The notes below the pieces were generated by a model, which worked only from the letters and a program-made list of their open reading frames with translations, made no database searches and had not been told where the DNA came from. A stretch of 64,000 bases of DNA from the NCBI GenBank assembly GCA_015068705.1, contig SVJZ01000008.1, positions 1 through 64,000 on the forward strand, given 5' to 3'. The number at the start of each line of letters is the position of its first letter. Position 1 is the first letter of the stretch. A program made the position numbers and the translations under genes. The stretch comes from Oscillospiraceae bacterium (GTDB taxonomy: Bacteria; Bacillota; Clostridia; UMGS1810). Shown here in pieces: positions 17,305 to 27,838 of the stretch.

Positions 17305-18597
17305 TTAGTTGAAGGTATCAATTTCCTCTAATGCACGTTGTGCCAGTGCGAGGTTTTTTTCTTTTTTGTTGCGGATTTTTTTGCCCAGTGGTTCCATCAG
17401 ACCGAAGGTGATGTTCATGGGTTGGAATTTTCCGGTGGATCCGCCACTGATGTAGTGTGCCAGTGCACCGATGGCGGTGCGTGTGGAGAATGCGGGCATT
17501 TCCTTACCCGAAAGCAGGTGCGCAAGCGAAAGCCCCGCCAAAAGCCCCGACGAAGCAGACTCAATATAGCCCTCTACGCCGGTAATCTGTCCGGCAAAGA
17601 ATATATGTGGATCCTTGCGTGATTGATAATTCTTGGTGAGCAGTTCGGGGGAATTGAAGAAGGTGTTGCGGTGCATCACCCCGTAACGAACAAATTCGGC
17701 TTGTTCCAGACCGGGTATCATGGAAAATACCCGTTTTTGCTCGCCGAATTTCAGGCGGGTCTGAAAGCCCACCAGATTAAACAGGGTTCCCTCGGCGTTA
17801 TCCTGACGCAACTGCACCACTGCATAGGGACGTTCTTTTCCCTCTTGCTCCAGACCGACCGGTTTGAGAGGGCCAAAACAAAGGGTGTCGTGTCCACGCT
17901 TTGCCATGGTTTCCACCGGCATACAGCCTTCAAATACGGCACCTTCGTCTGCGCCATGCACAGGCGCGGTTTGTGCCGCAATGAGTGCCTGATAAAACGC
18001 ATCATACTGCGCCTCGGTCATGGGACAGTTGATATAGTCGGGGGTGCCTTTGCCATAGCGCGCCGCGCGGTAGGCAACATTCATATCAATGGACTCGGCG
18101 GTTACAATGGGTGCCGCCGCATCAAAAAAGTGAAGATAGGTCTGTCCGAAAAAGGAACGGATATCTTCATAGAGTGCACCATCGGTGAGCGGACCGGTTG
18201 CGATGATTGCGTAGCCGTCCTCCGGGATGGCGGTAATTTCTTCATGAACTACTGTAATGAGCGGATGTGCGGTGATTTTTTCGGTTACCATTGCAGAAAA
18301 TCCCTCGCGGTCTACCGCCAGGGCGCCGCCTGCAGGCACTGCAGTGGCATCTGCACAAGTCATGATGAGCGAATCCAACCGGCGCATTTCTTCCTTGAGC
18401 AATCCCACCGCATTTTCAATTCCTGCCGCACGCAGGGAATTGGAACACACCAGTTCGGCAAAATTGTCCGAGTGGTGTGCAGGGGAAGTGCGTAAGGGTT
18501 TCATTTCATACAGGGTAACAGGGACGCCGCGTTGTGCCAACTGCCATGCCGCCTCACAACCTGCAAGACCTGCGCCGATTACCTTTACGGGTGTCAT
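17305..18597 (-). CDS. trmFO: Folate-dependent tRNA (uracil-54-C5)-methyltransferase
   Basis: A 430-residue FAD enzyme making m5U54 (T54) in tRNA from methylenetetrahydrofolate. An N-terminal dinucleotide fold ([17 protein letters not shown], residues 5-21) is followed by the TrmFO/Gid hallmarks [20 protein letters not shown] and [22 protein letters not shown]. Later come [10 protein letters not shown] and [22 protein letters not shown]. It overlaps topA by four bases (ATGA), the classic dprA-topA-trmFO order of Firmicutes. Length is normal for the family. Confidence 0.96.
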   Translation of the reverse strand: MTPVKVIGAGLAGCEAAWQLAQRGVPVTLYEMKPLRTSPAHHSDNFAELVCSNSLRAAGIENAVGLLKEEMRRLDSLIMTCADATAVPAGGALAVDREGFSAMVTEKITAHPLITVVHEEITAIPEDGYAIIATGPLTDGALYEDIRSFFGQTYLHFFDAAAPIVTAESIDMNVAYRAARYGKGTPDYINCPMTEAQYDAFYQALIAAQTAPVHGADEGAVFEGCMPVETMAKRGHDTLCFGPLKPVGLEQEGKERPYAVVQLRQDNAEGTLFNLVGFQTRLKFGEQKRVFSMIPGLEQAEFVRYGVMHRNTFFNSPELLTKNYQSRKDPHIFFAGQITGVEGYIESASSGLLAGLSLAHLLSGKEMPAFSTRTAIGALAHYISGGSTGKFQPMNITFGLMEPLGKKIRNKKEKNLALAQRALEEIDTFN

Positions 18598-20666
18598 TTG
18601 CGCTCACCCCCGCGCTGTTTCGCGTCACATTCGGGGCAATAGGTTTTTTTGATACGACCGGCGCGTTGGAGCATCATGCTGCCACATGTTTCACACTTTT
18701 CGCCGGTGGGCTTATCCCACGAAGTAAAATCGCAGGCAGGGTAATTGTTGCAACCATAAAACACCTTGCCGCGTTTGCTTTTCTTTTCGATAATCATGCC
18801 GCCGCATTTGGGGCAGGGAATCCCCACTTCCTTTACAATGGGCTTTGCATTGCGACATTCCGGGAAACCCGGGCAGGCAAGGAATTTTCCAAATCTGCCG
18901 TGCTTGAATACCATCATTCTGCCGCATTTTTCACAGGCGACATCCGACACCTCGTCGGCAAGTTCAATATTGCCGATTGCCTCTTCCGCCTGTTTCAAAT
19001 CCTCCGAGAAGGGACCATAGAATCCGGAAATGATGCCGTGCCAATCGGTGGAGCCTTCCTCCACCTGGTCGAGTTGTTCTTCCATGGAGGCGGTAAACTG
19101 CACATCCACAATCCGGTCAAAGTGCTCCTTCATCAGGTCGGTAACAATTCTGCCCAGCTCGGTGGGTACCAGCAATTTTTTGTCGCGGATGACATAGCCG
19201 CGGTTGATGATGGTGGTAATGGTGGGCGAATAGGTGGACGGACGTCCTACTCCCAGTTCTTCGAGTGCTTTTACCAGGCTTGCCTCGGTGTAGCGTGAAG
19301 GGGGCTGGGTGAAATGCTGCTCGTGCTCCAGTTTCTGGAAAACGGGTGTATCGCCCTTTTCCAGGCGGGGCAGAGATGCCTCTTTTTCTTCCTCTTCGTC
19401 CTTACCCTCGGTATAGAGTGCAGTAAAACCACGGAATTTTACGGTGGAGCCGTTTGCCTTGAAGGTGTAGCCGTTTGCATCAATGGTAACGCCAACCGTA
19501 TCATACACCGCATCCCCCATCTGGCAGGCGATAAACCGCTCCCAGATGAGTTTATAGAGTTTATACTGTTCGGCAGGCAGGACATCCTTTACCATTGCCG
19601 GAAGAAGGTCCGGCATGGTGGGACGGATTGCCTCGTGGGCATCCTGTGCGCCTTTACGGGTTTTATATACTCTTGCAGAGGAGGGCATATACTCTGCACC
19701 AAATTGTTGTGCAATCATCTCTCTTGCGCCGGCAACCGCATCGGCAGAAAGGCGGAGGGAGTCGGTACGCATATAGGTGATCAGACCCACACTGCCGCGA
19801 CCGGGAACGGTTACGCCCTCGTAGAGCTGCTGGGCGGCACGCATGGTACGCATGGTGGTAAAGCCCAGTTTACGACCTGCCTCCTGTTGCAGGGTGGAGG
19901 TGGTAAAGGGTGGTGCGGGGGTCTTTTTGCGTTGCCCCTGTTTGACATCGGTTACGGTATAGGTTGCGCCGTCCAGTGCCGAAACCACTGCGTCGGTGGA
20001 GGCTTTATCGTGCAACGCCAGTTTTTTACTGCCCTTGCCATAGAGGTGGGCAACAAATTTTTTCTTGTTTTGGGAAAGGTGGGCGTCGATGGTCCAGTAT
20101 TCTTCGGGAATAAACTGCTCAATCTCCGCCTCCCGGTCACAAACCAGACGGGTTGCAACCGACTGCACACGACCTGCCGACAGGCCTTTTTTTACCTTTT
20201 TCCAGAGAAGGGGGCTGATTTTATAGCCCACAATACGATCCAACACACGGCGTGCCTGCTGTGCATCCACCAGATTTTCGTCGATGGTGCGTGGCTCTTT
20301 GATGGCGGCTTTGACGGCGGTTTTGGTAATCTCGTTAAAGGTGATGCGGCACTTTTCCTTGGCGTTGATTTCCAGTAGGTTTGCAAGATGCCACGAAATC
20401 GCCTCTCCTTCGCGGTCGGGGTCGGTTGCGAGGAAAACGCGGTCGGCGGCTTTTGCTTCTTTTTTGAGGGATTTTACCAGATCGCCCTTGCCGCGGATGG
20501 TGATGTATTTGGGTTCAAAATCATGCTCGATGTCAACGCCAAGCTGACTTTTGGGCAGGTCTACCAGGTGCCCCATGCTTGCCATGACTTTATAACCTTT
20601 TCCAAGATATTTTTTGATGGTGGTCGCTTTGGAGGGCGACTCTACAATGACCAGTTTGTCTGCCAT
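18594..20666 (-). CDS. topA: DNA topoisomerase I
   Basis: A 690-residue type IA topoisomerase that relaxes negative supercoils. The Toprim domain is [18 protein letters not shown] with [12 protein letters not shown]; the active-site tyrosine lies in [14 protein letters not shown] near residue 300; [19 protein letters not shown] is also typical. Three C-terminal zinc fingers are visible: CEKCGRM with CPGFPEC, CPKCGGM with CNNYPAC, and CETCGSM with CPEC. It ends overlapping trmFO and lies 47 bases downstream of dprA. Confidence 0.97.
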   Translation of the reverse strand: MADKLVIVESPSKATTIKKYLGKGYKVMASMGHLVDLPKSQLGVDIEHDFEPKYITIRGKGDLVKSLKKEAKAADRVFLATDPDREGEAISWHLANLLEINAKEKCRITFNEITKTAVKAAIKEPRTIDENLVDAQQARRVLDRIVGYKISPLLWKKVKKGLSAGRVQSVATRLVCDREAEIEQFIPEEYWTIDAHLSQNKKKFVAHLYGKGSKKLALHDKASTDAVVSALDGATYTVTDVKQGQRKKTPAPPFTTSTLQQEAGRKLGFTTMRTMRAAQQLYEGVTVPGRGSVGLITYMRTDSLRLSADAVAGAREMIAQQFGAEYMPSSARVYKTRKGAQDAHEAIRPTMPDLLPAMVKDVLPAEQYKLYKLIWERFIACQMGDAVYDTVGVTIDANGYTFKANGSTVKFRGFTALYTEGKDEEEEKEASLPRLEKGDTPVFQKLEHEQHFTQPPSRYTEASLVKALEELGVGRPSTYSPTITTIINRGYVIRDKKLLVPTELGRIVTDLMKEHFDRIVDVQFTASMEEQLDQVEEGSTDWHGIISGFYGPFSEDLKQAEEAIGNIELADEVSDVACEKCGRMMVFKHGRFGKFLACPGFPECRNAKPIVKEVGIPCPKCGGMIIEKKSKRGKVFYGCNNYPACDFTSWDKPTGEKCETCGSMMLQRAGRIKKTYCPECDAKQRGGERK

Positions 20667-20713
20667 GCTCTCTCTCCTGTTCTGTATTTGGTATGTTTTA
20701 GCATGCTATGCGG

Positions 20714-21886
20714 TTACGATGTACGGGTATAACGGTTTCCGGGATAGCTTACAATACTTCCCGAAAGCTCCATCATGAGCAGACGGGAATTGAGTACACC
20801 CGGGTCCAAGCCTGTTTGTTCTGCAATTTCATCCAGATGCATGGGAGTTTCTCCCAGTGCGGCAAGAATGCGTTGGTCCGGATTGCTCTGCGCGGTGTCT
20901 GCTTTGGTGCGGGCAGGGAAAGATGTGACCGCATCCGGAGTGGGTTGCGCAGGCATTTCGATTGCTATTTTCTCGGCAACCTCCGGCAGCTCGTCTTGGG
21001 AAAACTTTCCCACAAATCGGGTGCGATATGGCTCTAACACATCTTCGGCGCAGGTGACAACCCCTGCGCCATCTTTAATCAGATGGTTGGGACCTGCACT
21101 TTTGACCGAATTGATGTTGCCCGGAACGGCATAGACATCACGCCCCTGCTCATTTGCAAGGCGTGAGGTGATGAGTGAGCCGCTGCGGATGGATGCTTCA
21201 ACCACCACCAGTGCGGTGGACAATCCCGAAATGATACGGTTTCGCTCGGGGAAATGCCATTTTTCCGGCTCGGCATTGAGGGGATATTCACTGATAACCA
21301 TACCCGTTTCCATGATGCGTTGCATGAGGCGTGCATTGGTGGACGGATAAACCAGATTGACGCCGCAACCCAAAATTGCCACGGTGGGTTTTCCTGCGGC
21401 GAGTGCACCCTGGTGTGAGGCGGTGTCGATGCCATCTGCCATGCCGCTGACAATGATGGCACCTTCGCTTGCAATTTCCTGTGCCAATCGTTTTGCGGTG
21501 GCAAGGCCATATTCACTTGCCCTGCGCGTGCCGACCATGGCAACACAAAAGTGCTCGTCCAGACGGATGAATTTTCCGCGGCAATAGAGCAACACCGGCG
21601 GAGAATCGATGGTTTGAAGAAGGCTTGGATAATCGGGGGAGGTAATGGGGAGCAGTGTGACATGATGTTTTTCCAGTAAAGAGCAATAGCGCTGCACATC
21701 GCTCAGATCTTTTTGTGCCAGCCGGAGCATTTCGGCATCCGACAAAAACTTGCAGGTGGCGATGGTATTTCCGTCCAGGGCATAGATTTCCGAAAAGGTG
21801 TGAAACTGTGCGAGAAGTTTGAGTGCCTTTGCTCTGGAAATGCCGCATTTGACGGTGAGCCATACCGCATACAAGCTTTCCTCCAT
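20714..21886 (-). CDS. dprA: DNA processing protein DprA
   Basis: A 390-residue protein that loads RecA on incoming single-stranded DNA during transformation. A SAM-like N-terminal region precedes the Rossmann domain with VGTRRASEYG, SGMADGIDTASHQGAL and LGCGVNLVYP, then YPLNAEPEKWHFPERNRIISGLS and GSLITSRLANEQGR. A C-terminal winged helix (LDEIAEQTGLDPGVLNSRLLMMELSG) completes it. It is the first gene of the dprA-topA-trmFO block. DprA is widespread even in species not known to be competent. Confidence 0.96.
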   Translation of the reverse strand: MEESLYAVWLTVKCGISRAKALKLLAQFHTFSEIYALDGNTIATCKFLSDAEMLRLAQKDLSDVQRYCSLLEKHHVTLLPITSPDYPSLLQTIDSPPVLLYCRGKFIRLDEHFCVAMVGTRRASEYGLATAKRLAQEIASEGAIIVSGMADGIDTASHQGALAAGKPTVAILGCGVNLVYPSTNARLMQRIMETGMVISEYPLNAEPEKWHFPERNRIISGLSTALVVVEASIRSGSLITSRLANEQGRDVYAVPGNINSVKSAGPNHLIKDGAGVVTCAEDVLEPYRTRFVGKFSQDELPEVAEKIAIEMPAQPTPDAVTSFPARTKADTAQSNPDQRILAALGETPMHLDEIAEQTGLDPGVLNSRLLMMELSGSIVSYPGNRYTRTS

Positions 21887-22001
21887 ATCCTGTCCAACTC
21901 CTTCCTATAATATAGCCTATCCAATACACTACTATAAAAAAATAAATTTGTAAAGAGTTTTTTGAAAAAATTTTCACGGGTGGAAAAGAGCGGGAACCGA
22001 A

Positions 22002-22793
22002 TCACCCCTCTTTTTTCCGGTAATGCAAGGGGCTGATGCCGCAGATTTCTTTAAACCGCGCAGAAAAATATGAAAAACTGGAAAAGCCCACTCTACCTGC
22101 GATTTCGGCGACGCTCATATCCGTTTGCTCAAGAAGGCGTGCCGCATGACGGATGCGGATGTGGTTGATATATTCTACAAAGGTAAAGCCGGTGGAGGCT
22201 TTAAAGGTTGCCGTAAAATGGCTTACGCTCATGCCAACCTCGGCACACACCCGGGGCAGGGACAGGTGTTCGGCAAAGTGGTCGCCGATATAGGAAACCG
22301 CATCGGATATTGCCGTTTCTCTGTAATGCAGGGGTGGACGGGGGGAAAGCCGCGCCCGGCAGGCAAGGATGAGCAGATATCGGGTGAGAACATCCGCCGC
22401 CTTATGGTCAAAGGGGCGCCCTGATGAGATTTCTTTGGAAAGTTGCTCAACCGTGCGGTCAAACTCGGTGCGCTCTTGTTGATTTAAGGTGATGCAACCG
22501 CCCGATTGAAACATCTGGACAAATGCAGGGTCGGTAATTTGATCCTTTTCAAAAAAAATGACCATGCGTTTATGAGGGATATCTGCAGGGGAAAAGACAC
22601 GGTGCAGCTGCTCGCCGTCCAAAAACGCAAGTGACCCCGGCACCATGGAATAGGCGGTGTCGCGGATGAAAAAGGTGCGTTTTCCCTCCAACAGATAATA
22701 CAATTCGTATTGTCCGTGCAGATGAGGCACCTGCATATTGAGTCCGTCTGCCCCGCCGATGACCGCGCGGAACCATTCGTTGGAATATTGCAT
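22002..22793 (-). CDS. AraC family transcriptional regulator with cupin sensor
   Basis: A 263-residue regulator. The N-terminal cupin half (residues 20-100) has LLEGKRTFFI and PGSLAFLDGEQLHRV. The C-terminal double helix-turn-helix (about 165-260) includes LSLPRVCAEVGMSVSHFTATFK, TDMSVAEIAGRVGFSSFSYFSARFK and the closing GISPLHYRK. It diverges from the redox operon at 22.9 kb, which is its probable target. Two copies of AGCAAATCGTG spaced 30 bp lie in the shared intergenic region. The cupin probably binds the substrate or product of the operon. Confidence 0.92.
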   Translation of the reverse strand: MQYSNEWFRAVIGGADGLNMQVPHLHGQYELYYLLEGKRTFFIRDTAYSMVPGSLAFLDGEQLHRVFSPADIPHKRMVIFFEKDQITDPAFVQMFQSGGCITLNQQERTEFDRTVEQLSKEISSGRPFDHKAADVLTRYLLILACRARLSPRPPLHYRETAISDAVSYIGDHFAEHLSLPRVCAEVGMSVSHFTATFKASTGFTFVEYINHIRIRHAARLLEQTDMSVAEIAGRVGFSSFSYFSARFKEICGISPLHYRKKEG

Positions 22794-22808
22794 TTTATCA
22801 CTCCAATC

Positions 22809-22849
22809 AGCAAATCGTGATAATTTTTGCTTAAATTTAGCAAATCGTG
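22809..22849. promoter_or_regulatory. AraC-type direct-repeat operator
   Basis: AGCAAATCGTG occurs at 22809-22819 and again at 22839-22849, three helical turns apart, between the divergent AraC gene and the redox operon. Confidence 0.6.
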
Positions 22850-22955
22850 GTAGAAATTATCTCAAATAAATGGTATCATATCCTTGGAACACTGTCAAGA
22901 TACGCAGTAAAGTTTTCAAATGAACACAATATTTCAGAAAGGAATGGATGATATT

Positions 22956-24299
22956 ATGGCAGAATTTGAACGGTTTCGCTATGCGGATGCAGATGCGCTG
23001 AAAGCGGCAATCGGGCAGATGGCACTGGATTTGCCGGTGGCAGACAACACCGATGCGCTAAAAAAAGGCATTACTGTTGGCAAACGCACCCTGGCAAACA
23101 CATTGGCAGTACACCCCATGGAGGGGTGCGACAGCGAGGCAGATGGCACCCCCACCGAACTGGTATGGCGCCGGTATGAGCGGTTTGCAAAGGGTGGTTG
23201 CGGCGTGATCTGGGTGGAGGCGTGTGCAGTATGTCCGGAAGGACGTGCCAACCCCCGTCAGCTGGCGATTACCGAGGAAAACAAAGATGAATTTAAAAAG
23301 ATGGTAGCGCACATGAGAGCGTGTGCACCCGATGAGATTTATCTGGTGCTTCAGCTTACCCATTCGGGTCGGTATTCCAAGCCGTTTGTGGGGGCAGATG
23401 CCATCATTGCCACCGAAAATGAATACCTCGACCGACTTCTCCCCGAGCATCATCGCATCATCACCGACGAGGAGTTGTATGCACTGGAAGACCGTTATGT
23501 AGCGGCGGCAAGGCTTGCCGAGTATGCAGGGTTTGATGCGGTGGACATCAAAGCGTGCCACAGATATCTGAACAGTGAGCTGCTTTCGGCACACACCCGT
23601 CCGGGTGATTTTGGCGGCAGTTTTGAAAACCGTACCCGTCTGCTTTTTGATGTGGTGCGCAAAATCAAGGCGGCTTGCAGTGTGGACATCACCACCCGTA
23701 TCAATGCATATGATGAAATTCCCTATCCGTATGGATTTGGCGTGGACAAGGAGGATTTCCGCACCCGTGACTTAAGCGAAATCAAGCTGATTGCGCAAAA
23801 GCTCTATGATGAGGGCGTGCGCCTGATTAACATTACCGGCGGTAACCCCTATTACAATCCGCACATCAACCGTCCCTATGATGCAGGTCCGTATACTCCC
23901 CCTACCCATCAGTTGCAGAGTGCATGGAAACTGCTGGATGCGGCGCGGCAGGTCAAGCAGGCAGTGCCGGGCATGACGGTGATTTCCACCGGATTTTCCT
24001 GGTTCCGCGAGCTGGGCGCATTGCTTGCGGCAGGTTGTGTGGAGCAGGGTTGGTGCGATATTGCAGGTTTTGGCAGACAGTCGTTTGCATATCCTGATTT
24101 TGCGTTGGATATTACCAAGGGCAATGGAATGGACCGCAAAAAGTGCTGTATCGCCTGCGGCAAATGTACCGAAATTATGAGAAATGGCGGCAAGGCAGGA
24201 TGCGCCATCCGTGATACCGAGGTGTATCTGCCCATCTATCAGGCAGGTTGGGAGGGCAAGCAAAAGCCCGACACCAGTCATATTGCAGAACATATCTAA
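22956..24299 (+). CDS. Old-yellow-enzyme-type NADH:flavin oxidoreductase
   Basis: A 447-residue FMN TIM barrel of the OYE family. VHPMEGCDSEADGTPTELVWRRYERFAKGGCGVIWVE is the phosphate/FMN end, with HSGR and the HRYLNSELLSAHTRPGDFGGS-like segment typical of 2,4-dienoyl-CoA reductase relatives. A C-terminal cysteine set, CIACGKC then C eleven residues on, could hold a [4Fe-4S] cluster. It lacks the FAD/NADPH domain of full dienoyl-CoA reductases. The start at 22956 has AAAGGA twelve bases upstream; ATG 22920 lacks an SD. It is the first gene of the operon and probably reduces an activated C=C bond. Confidence 0.88.
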   Translation: MAEFERFRYADADALKAAIGQMALDLPVADNTDALKKGITVGKRTLANTLAVHPMEGCDSEADGTPTELVWRRYERFAKGGCGVIWVEACAVCPEGRANPRQLAITEENKDEFKKMVAHMRACAPDEIYLVLQLTHSGRYSKPFVGADAIIATENEYLDRLLPEHHRIITDEELYALEDRYVAAARLAEYAGFDAVDIKACHRYLNSELLSAHTRPGDFGGSFENRTRLLFDVVRKIKAACSVDITTRINAYDEIPYPYGFGVDKEDFRTRDLSEIKLIAQKLYDEGVRLINITGGNPYYNPHINRPYDAGPYTPPTHQLQSAWKLLDAARQVKQAVPGMTVISTGFSWFRELGALLAAGCVEQGWCDIAGFGRQSFAYPDFALDITKGNGMDRKKCCIACGKCTEIMRNGGKAGCAIRDTEVYLPIYQAGWEGKQKPDTSHIAEHI

Positions 24300-24327
24300 A
24301 AAATAAATGGATACCGAAAGGAAGATT

Positions 24328-25050
24328 ATGATGAAAAATGCTATCGTTACCGGCGGTGCGCGCGGCATCGGCAACGCCATCGCAAAAAAACTGTCCGAGG
24401 ACGGCTATCGTGTGATTATTTTTGACATTCTCCCCGAGGAGCAGGTAAATCCCGTTGAGGGCGCTGTGTATGTGCGCGGCGACCTGACCAAGGAAGAGGA
24501 CCGTGCCCGTGCGATTGAAGCTGCAGGCAAGGTGGATTTGCTGGTAAACAACGCAGGCGTTGCACCCCGTGTGCGTGCCGACCTGCTCGAAACCAGCCCG
24601 GAGGATTTTGATTTTGTGATGAACATCAATCTGCGCGGCACCTTTTTCCTGACCCAGGCAGTGGCAAACCACATGATTTCCGAAAAAATCGAGGGTACCA
24701 TCGTGAATATGTCCTCCATGAGTGCATATACCTCGTCGGTCAACCGCCCGCAGTACTGCATTTCCAAAGCAGGGGTAAGCATGTGCACCACCCTGTTTGC
24801 AGACCGTCTTGCAGAGTTTGGCATCGGTGTGTTTGAAATCCGTCCGGGTATCATCGCAACCGACATGACCAGCACGGTTACCGAAAAATACAACCGCCTG
24901 ATTTTTGAAGAGGGCATTCTGCCCACCCGTCGTTGGGGCAAGCCCGAGGATATCGCAAATGCCGTGAGTGCACTGGCATCCGGCGCGTTCTCCTATTCCA
25001 CCGGTCAGGTCATCAATGTGGACGGCGGTTTCCATTTGAGAAGACTGTAA
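24328..25050 (+). CDS. Short-chain dehydrogenase/reductase (SDR)
   Basis: A 240-residue classical SDR. Motifs: TGGARGIGNAIA for the cofactor, NNAGVAPR, the catalytic Ser in VNMSSMSAYTSS, Tyr and Lys in YCISKAG, and IRPGIIATDMTS. Asp after the second strand (FDIL) favours NAD(H). It sits between the OYE-type and FAD flavoproteins, so it probably oxidises or reduces a hydroxyl of the same substrate. ATG 24328 follows AAAGGA. The name 3-oxoacyl reductase would be an over-reach. Confidence 0.9.
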   Translation: MMKNAIVTGGARGIGNAIAKKLSEDGYRVIIFDILPEEQVNPVEGAVYVRGDLTKEEDRARAIEAAGKVDLLVNNAGVAPRVRADLLETSPEDFDFVMNINLRGTFFLTQAVANHMISEKIEGTIVNMSSMSAYTSSVNRPQYCISKAGVSMCTTLFADRLAEFGIGVFEIRPGIIATDMTSTVTEKYNRLIFEEGILPTRRWGKPEDIANAVSALASGAFSYSTGQVINVDGGFHLRRL

Positions 25051-25087
25051 GATACGGCATCCATTTCAAAACGGAGGAAGTATAATT

Positions 25088-27052
25088 ATGAAATTTGATA
25101 CCATTACCTTAAATGGTCAGGATGTGTCGGTGGTTTCGGTAAATACCGCGATTGTCGGCACCGGTGCGGCAGGCTACAATGCCGCTGACCGCCTGTATGA
25201 TAACGGGGTTACCGATATCTGCATCATCACCGAGGGGGTAAACATGGGAACCAGCCGCAACACCGGCTCGGACAAACAGACCTATTACAAACTTACCCTA
25301 TCGGGTGACGGGGCAGACAGTGTTGCAGCTATGGCGCAAAACCTGTTTGAGGGTGGCGCAATGGACGGCGACCTCGCACTCTGCGAGGCGGCACTTTCGT
25401 CCCAGTGTTTTTATAAGCTGGCAGATGCCGGCGTTCCCTTCCCGCACAACCGCTATGGTGAATTTGTGGGCTACAAAACCGACCATGACCCCCGTGCACG
25501 GGCAACCAGTGCAGGACCCCTGACCAGTAAGTTTATGACAGAGAAGCTGCAGGCACGCATTGCCGCAAAGGGGATTGACGTGCTGGACGGATATCAGGTG
25601 ATTCGGGTGCTGACCGACGGGGAGGTTTGTCGTGGACTGTTGTGCCTGAACAAAAACGACCTTTCGGGCGCGCGGTATCTGCTCATCAATGCGGTAAACG
25701 TGGTGTATGCAACCGGCGGTCCGGCAGGTCTTTATGCGTTATCCGTTTACCCCGAGAGCCAGAGCGGTGCAAGCGGTCTGGCATTTGAGGCGGGTGCGGC
25801 AGGCAAAAACCTCACCGAATGGCAGTATGGCATTGCCTCCACCAAATTCCGGTGGAATTTGTCGGGAACCTATCAGCAGGTATTGCCTCGTTACATCTCC
25901 ACCGATGCAGACGGCAATGACCCCCGTGAGTTTATGGACGATTGTTTCCCTGATTCCACCAGCTTGCTGGATGCCATTTTCTTAAAAGGATACCAGTGGC
26001 CGTTTGACCCGCGTAAGATTGAAAACTGCGGTTCGTCTTTGGTGGATCTTTTGGTACATAACGAAATTCACAACAACGGCAGACGTGTATTTTTAGACTT
26101 CCTGCACAACCCTTCCTGCCTGAAAGAGGACTTTTCCAATCTGGGCGGAGAGAGCTATGAATATCTGAAAAACTCCAACGCGTTGTTTGGCACACCCATC
26201 GAACGGTTGGAGCATATGAATGCGGCGGCTATCAAGCTGTATGCAGACCATGGAATTGACTTAAAGAGCGAAATGCTGGAAATCGCGGTGTGCGCTCAGC
26301 ACAACAACGGCGGTCTTGCCGGCAACTGCTGGTGGGAGAGCAATCTGCCCCATCTGTTCCCGGTGGGTGAGGTAAACGGCAGCCATGGCGTGTATCGTCC
26401 GGGCGGCAGTGCCCTGAACTCAGGTCAGGTAGGCTCCACCCGTGCGGCACAGTTTATTGCGGCAAATTATGCAGGTACTCCCGTTTCGGCAGAGGAATTT
26501 GGCGCGGCGGTTGGTGCACAGGCGGCAGAGCGTATGGCACAGACCGATGCGGTATTTGCCAGAAGAGAAACCCCCAACACCCTTGCTGCCCGTAAGGAAA
26601 TCGGTACCCGTATGAGCAAGGATGCGGCATTTATCCGTTCGGCAGAGAGTGTGGCAAGCGTGGCAGCGGCGGCAAAGGCGGATATGGAATCCTTCTTTGA
26701 CACTGCATCCATTGCAAGCGATTATGAACTGCCCATTGCCTTGGGCAACTATGACCTGCTGGTGGCACAGTATGTGTATGCCTCGGCAATGGCGGATTAC
26801 ATCGCAGACGGCGGACGCAGCCGTGGTTCCTATCTGGTGTCTGCGCCCGAGGGTAAGTTACCCCGTGAGGGAATGAGCGAGATGTTCCGGTTTGTTGCCG
26901 ATGACGGCACCCGTGCCGCAAAGGTGCAGGAAACCTGTATGAAAGACGGCAAGGCAGTTTGCACATGGCGTGCGGTTCGTCCCATTCCGCAGGAGGACAA
27001 CTGGTTTGAAAATGTGTGGAACGCTTATTTGAAGGGCGAAATTGTAAAATAA
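25088..27052 (+). CDS. FAD-dependent fumarate-reductase-like flavoprotein
   Basis: A 654-residue protein of the FRD/SDH flavoprotein fold. The FAD motif VGTGAAGYNAADRL lies at residues 22-36; VVYATGGPAGLYALS and the late SHGVYRPGGSALNSGQVGS (near residue 440) carry the conserved glycines and an arginine that often acts in proton transfer. No heme or iron-sulfur domain and no signal peptide are seen, so it should be cytoplasmic. The substrate capping domain (residues 250-380) is unusual and I cannot place it. It probably works with the OYE-type and SDR enzymes on a shared intermediate. Confidence 0.85.
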   Translation: MKFDTITLNGQDVSVVSVNTAIVGTGAAGYNAADRLYDNGVTDICIITEGVNMGTSRNTGSDKQTYYKLTLSGDGADSVAAMAQNLFEGGAMDGDLALCEAALSSQCFYKLADAGVPFPHNRYGEFVGYKTDHDPRARATSAGPLTSKFMTEKLQARIAAKGIDVLDGYQVIRVLTDGEVCRGLLCLNKNDLSGARYLLINAVNVVYATGGPAGLYALSVYPESQSGASGLAFEAGAAGKNLTEWQYGIASTKFRWNLSGTYQQVLPRYISTDADGNDPREFMDDCFPDSTSLLDAIFLKGYQWPFDPRKIENCGSSLVDLLVHNEIHNNGRRVFLDFLHNPSCLKEDFSNLGGESYEYLKNSNALFGTPIERLEHMNAAAIKLYADHGIDLKSEMLEIAVCAQHNNGGLAGNCWWESNLPHLFPVGEVNGSHGVYRPGGSALNSGQVGSTRAAQFIAANYAGTPVSAEEFGAAVGAQAAERMAQTDAVFARRETPNTLAARKEIGTRMSKDAAFIRSAESVASVAAAAKADMESFFDTASIASDYELPIALGNYDLLVAQYVYASAMADYIADGGRSRGSYLVSAPEGKLPREGMSEMFRFVADDGTRAAKVQETCMKDGKAVCTWRAVRPIPQEDNWFENVWNAYLKGEIVK

Positions 27053-27066
27053 AAGGAGAGATAGTG

Positions 27067-27822
27067 ATGCATACCGGTCTGGTTTCGATTACCTTTCGTA
27101 AAAAATCGGTAGAGGAGATTATTGCGCTGGTCAAAGAGGCAGGGCTTACCTCCATCGAGTGGGGCGGCGATGTTCATGTGCCGCATGGCGACATTGAAAC
27201 GGCAAAGCGTGTGGGGGAACTCACCCGTGAGGCAGGGCTTACCTGTGTGTCCTACGGCAGTTATTATCATTGCACCCCGGAGGATGTGCCGTTTGAAACG
27301 GTGTTGGATACGGCAGTTGCACTGGGTGCAGGCGTAATTCGTGTGTGGGCAGGAAAGAAAAACCACCATGAGGCAGAGCCGGAATACCGTGAGGCGGTGT
27401 ATGAGGATTTGCGCCGTTGCGTTGCGTTGGCGGCAGAAAAGGGCATTTTGATTTCTACCGAATATCACCACACCAGCCTGACCAACAATGAAGAGGGTGC
27501 GCTGGCAATGCTTAATGCAGTGCCGGGTCTTTACACCCACTGGCAGCCAAGAAATTATTACCCCGATGTGCAGGAACAGGAGGATATCATCCGTTTGCTG
27601 GGCGACCGTGTGATTGGCGCGCATGTATTCCACTGGGAGGGGATAGACAGCCGCCCGTTGGAGGAAGGTACCGATTGTTGGGATAAATTTACTAAGGCAC
27701 TCTCTGACGGCGGAAATGTAAAATTCATGACGCTGGAATTTGTGCTGGATGGTGCGGCAGAGGCATTTTTAGCAGATGCCGAAGTGCTCAAAAAAATTGT
27801 GGCAAAATGCTGCACAAAGTAA
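27067..27822 (+). CDS. Sugar phosphate isomerase/epimerase-like TIM-barrel protein
   Basis: A 251-residue AP-endonuclease-2/xylose-isomerase-like barrel. Likely metal ligands are seen in SIEWGGDVHVPH, ISTEYHHTSLTN, LYTHWQPRNY, GAHVFHWEG and the closing TLEFVLDG. Members of this superfamily interconvert inososes, keto sugars and hydroxypyruvate, and some cleave 3-keto glycosides. AAGGAGA precedes the ATG. It is the last gene of the AraC-regulated operon and suggests the substrate is a carbohydrate-like or cyclitol-like molecule. Confidence 0.85.
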   Translation: MHTGLVSITFRKKSVEEIIALVKEAGLTSIEWGGDVHVPHGDIETAKRVGELTREAGLTCVSYGSYYHCTPEDVPFETVLDTAVALGAGVIRVWAGKKNHHEAEPEYREAVYEDLRRCVALAAEKGILISTEYHHTSLTNNEEGALAMLNAVPGLYTHWQPRNYYPDVQEQEDIIRLLGDRVIGAHVFHWEGIDSRPLEEGTDCWDKFTKALSDGGNVKFMTLEFVLDGAAEAFLADAEVLKKIVAKCCTK

Positions 27823-27838
27823 AATAATAAAACAAGGG

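Noticed and set aside
22956..25050. Bile-acid (bai-like) operon
   Set aside because: OYE and SDR genes recall baiCD and baiA, but the flavoenzyme is too short and no CoA ligase, dehydratase or transporter is present.
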